This document shows positions 63,938 through 64,000 of a stretch of 64,000 nt of DNA, one piece after another; the first letter of the stretch is position 1, and every line of letters begins with the position of its first letter. A program made the position numbers and the translations under genes. Source of the stretch: Mytilinidion resinicola (taxonomy: Eukaryota > Ascomycota > Dothideomycetes > Mytilinidiales > Mytilinidiaceae); contig NW_022985442.1 in NCBI RefSeq assembly GCF_010093595.1, positions 1,697,656-1,761,655 of the forward strand, in the 5' to 3' direction. Below the pieces are notes generated by a model that saw only the letters and a list, made by a program, of their open reading frames with translations, was not told the origin of the DNA and made no database searches.

Positions 63938-64000
63938 TGGCTGGGCTGCCTGTATCCTCGTAGTAATCGTGATCTACGTGTAGGGTTCTTCCGTCCGGGT

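Overview
This window is nuclear DNA of a filamentous ascomycete (Pezizomycotina; Dothideomycetes is my low-confidence guess). The grounds are short introns (about 45-95 bp) with GT/AG borders and fungal branch points, HET-domain genes, Zn2Cys6 and bZIP-DUF3425 regulators, an Nce102 homologue, a farnesyltransferase beta subunit and a SWI/SNF Swp73/BAF60 subunit. No tRNA, rRNA, CRISPR or bacterial operon structure was seen. I placed most exon borders by hand, from splice consensus plus reading-frame continuity.

Layout. 1-4.2 kb: 3' part of an ING-family PHD-finger gene, then the farnesyltransferase beta subunit. 4.8-6.2 kb: a broken GT25-type glycosyltransferase, followed by a decayed 191-bp tandem repeat. 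7.1-13.1 kb: bZIP regulator (-), secreted PAN/mucin-like protein (+), haloalkane dehalogenase (-). 13.9-15.2 kb: a heavily damaged APH-type kinase gene. 16.5-30.7 kb: an accessory block with a coiled-coil protein, a 9-exon Hsp70-like ATPase divergent from an AIG1-like GTPase, an uncharacterised conserved protein, and two HET-domain proteins. 31-32.7 kb: a decayed multi-pass membrane-protein gene. 34.3-35.6 kb: an MDR oxidoreductase. 37.3-38.6 kb: a single-pass cell-surface glycoprotein. 40.9-41.5 kb: a 100-aa mitochondrial ribosomal protein, Mrp10/mS37, in three short exons. 41.8-48.2 kb: two large, mostly disordered nuclear-type proteins. 48.8-53 kb: Nce102 and the SWI/SNF subunit. 53.5-64 kb: amidohydrolase, broken F-box gene, flavin-binding PPOX-like protein, Zn2Cys6 regulator, amidase and a broken cupin gene.

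Two themes stand out. First, small TA-flanked inverted-repeat elements: three copies of a ~250-bp MITE, all at 3' ends of genes, one of which supplies the stop codon of the amidase; a near-perfect 145-bp foldback element; and a foldback element that expands an intron of the PPOX-like gene to 330 bp. Second, gene decay: five or six genes carry in-frame stops or frameshifts, some as CAG-to-TAG or CGA-to-TGA type changes, beside intact housekeeping genes.

Possible functional links (inference). The PPOX-like gene, the Zn2Cys6 regulator and the amidase share a perfect 12-bp palindrome, GCTATCGATAGC, in their upstream regions. It contains two overlapping HGATAR sites, which suggests nitrogen (AreA-type) control. 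The Hsp70-like/GTPase/HET block resembles fungal allorecognition or programmed-cell-death gene sets.
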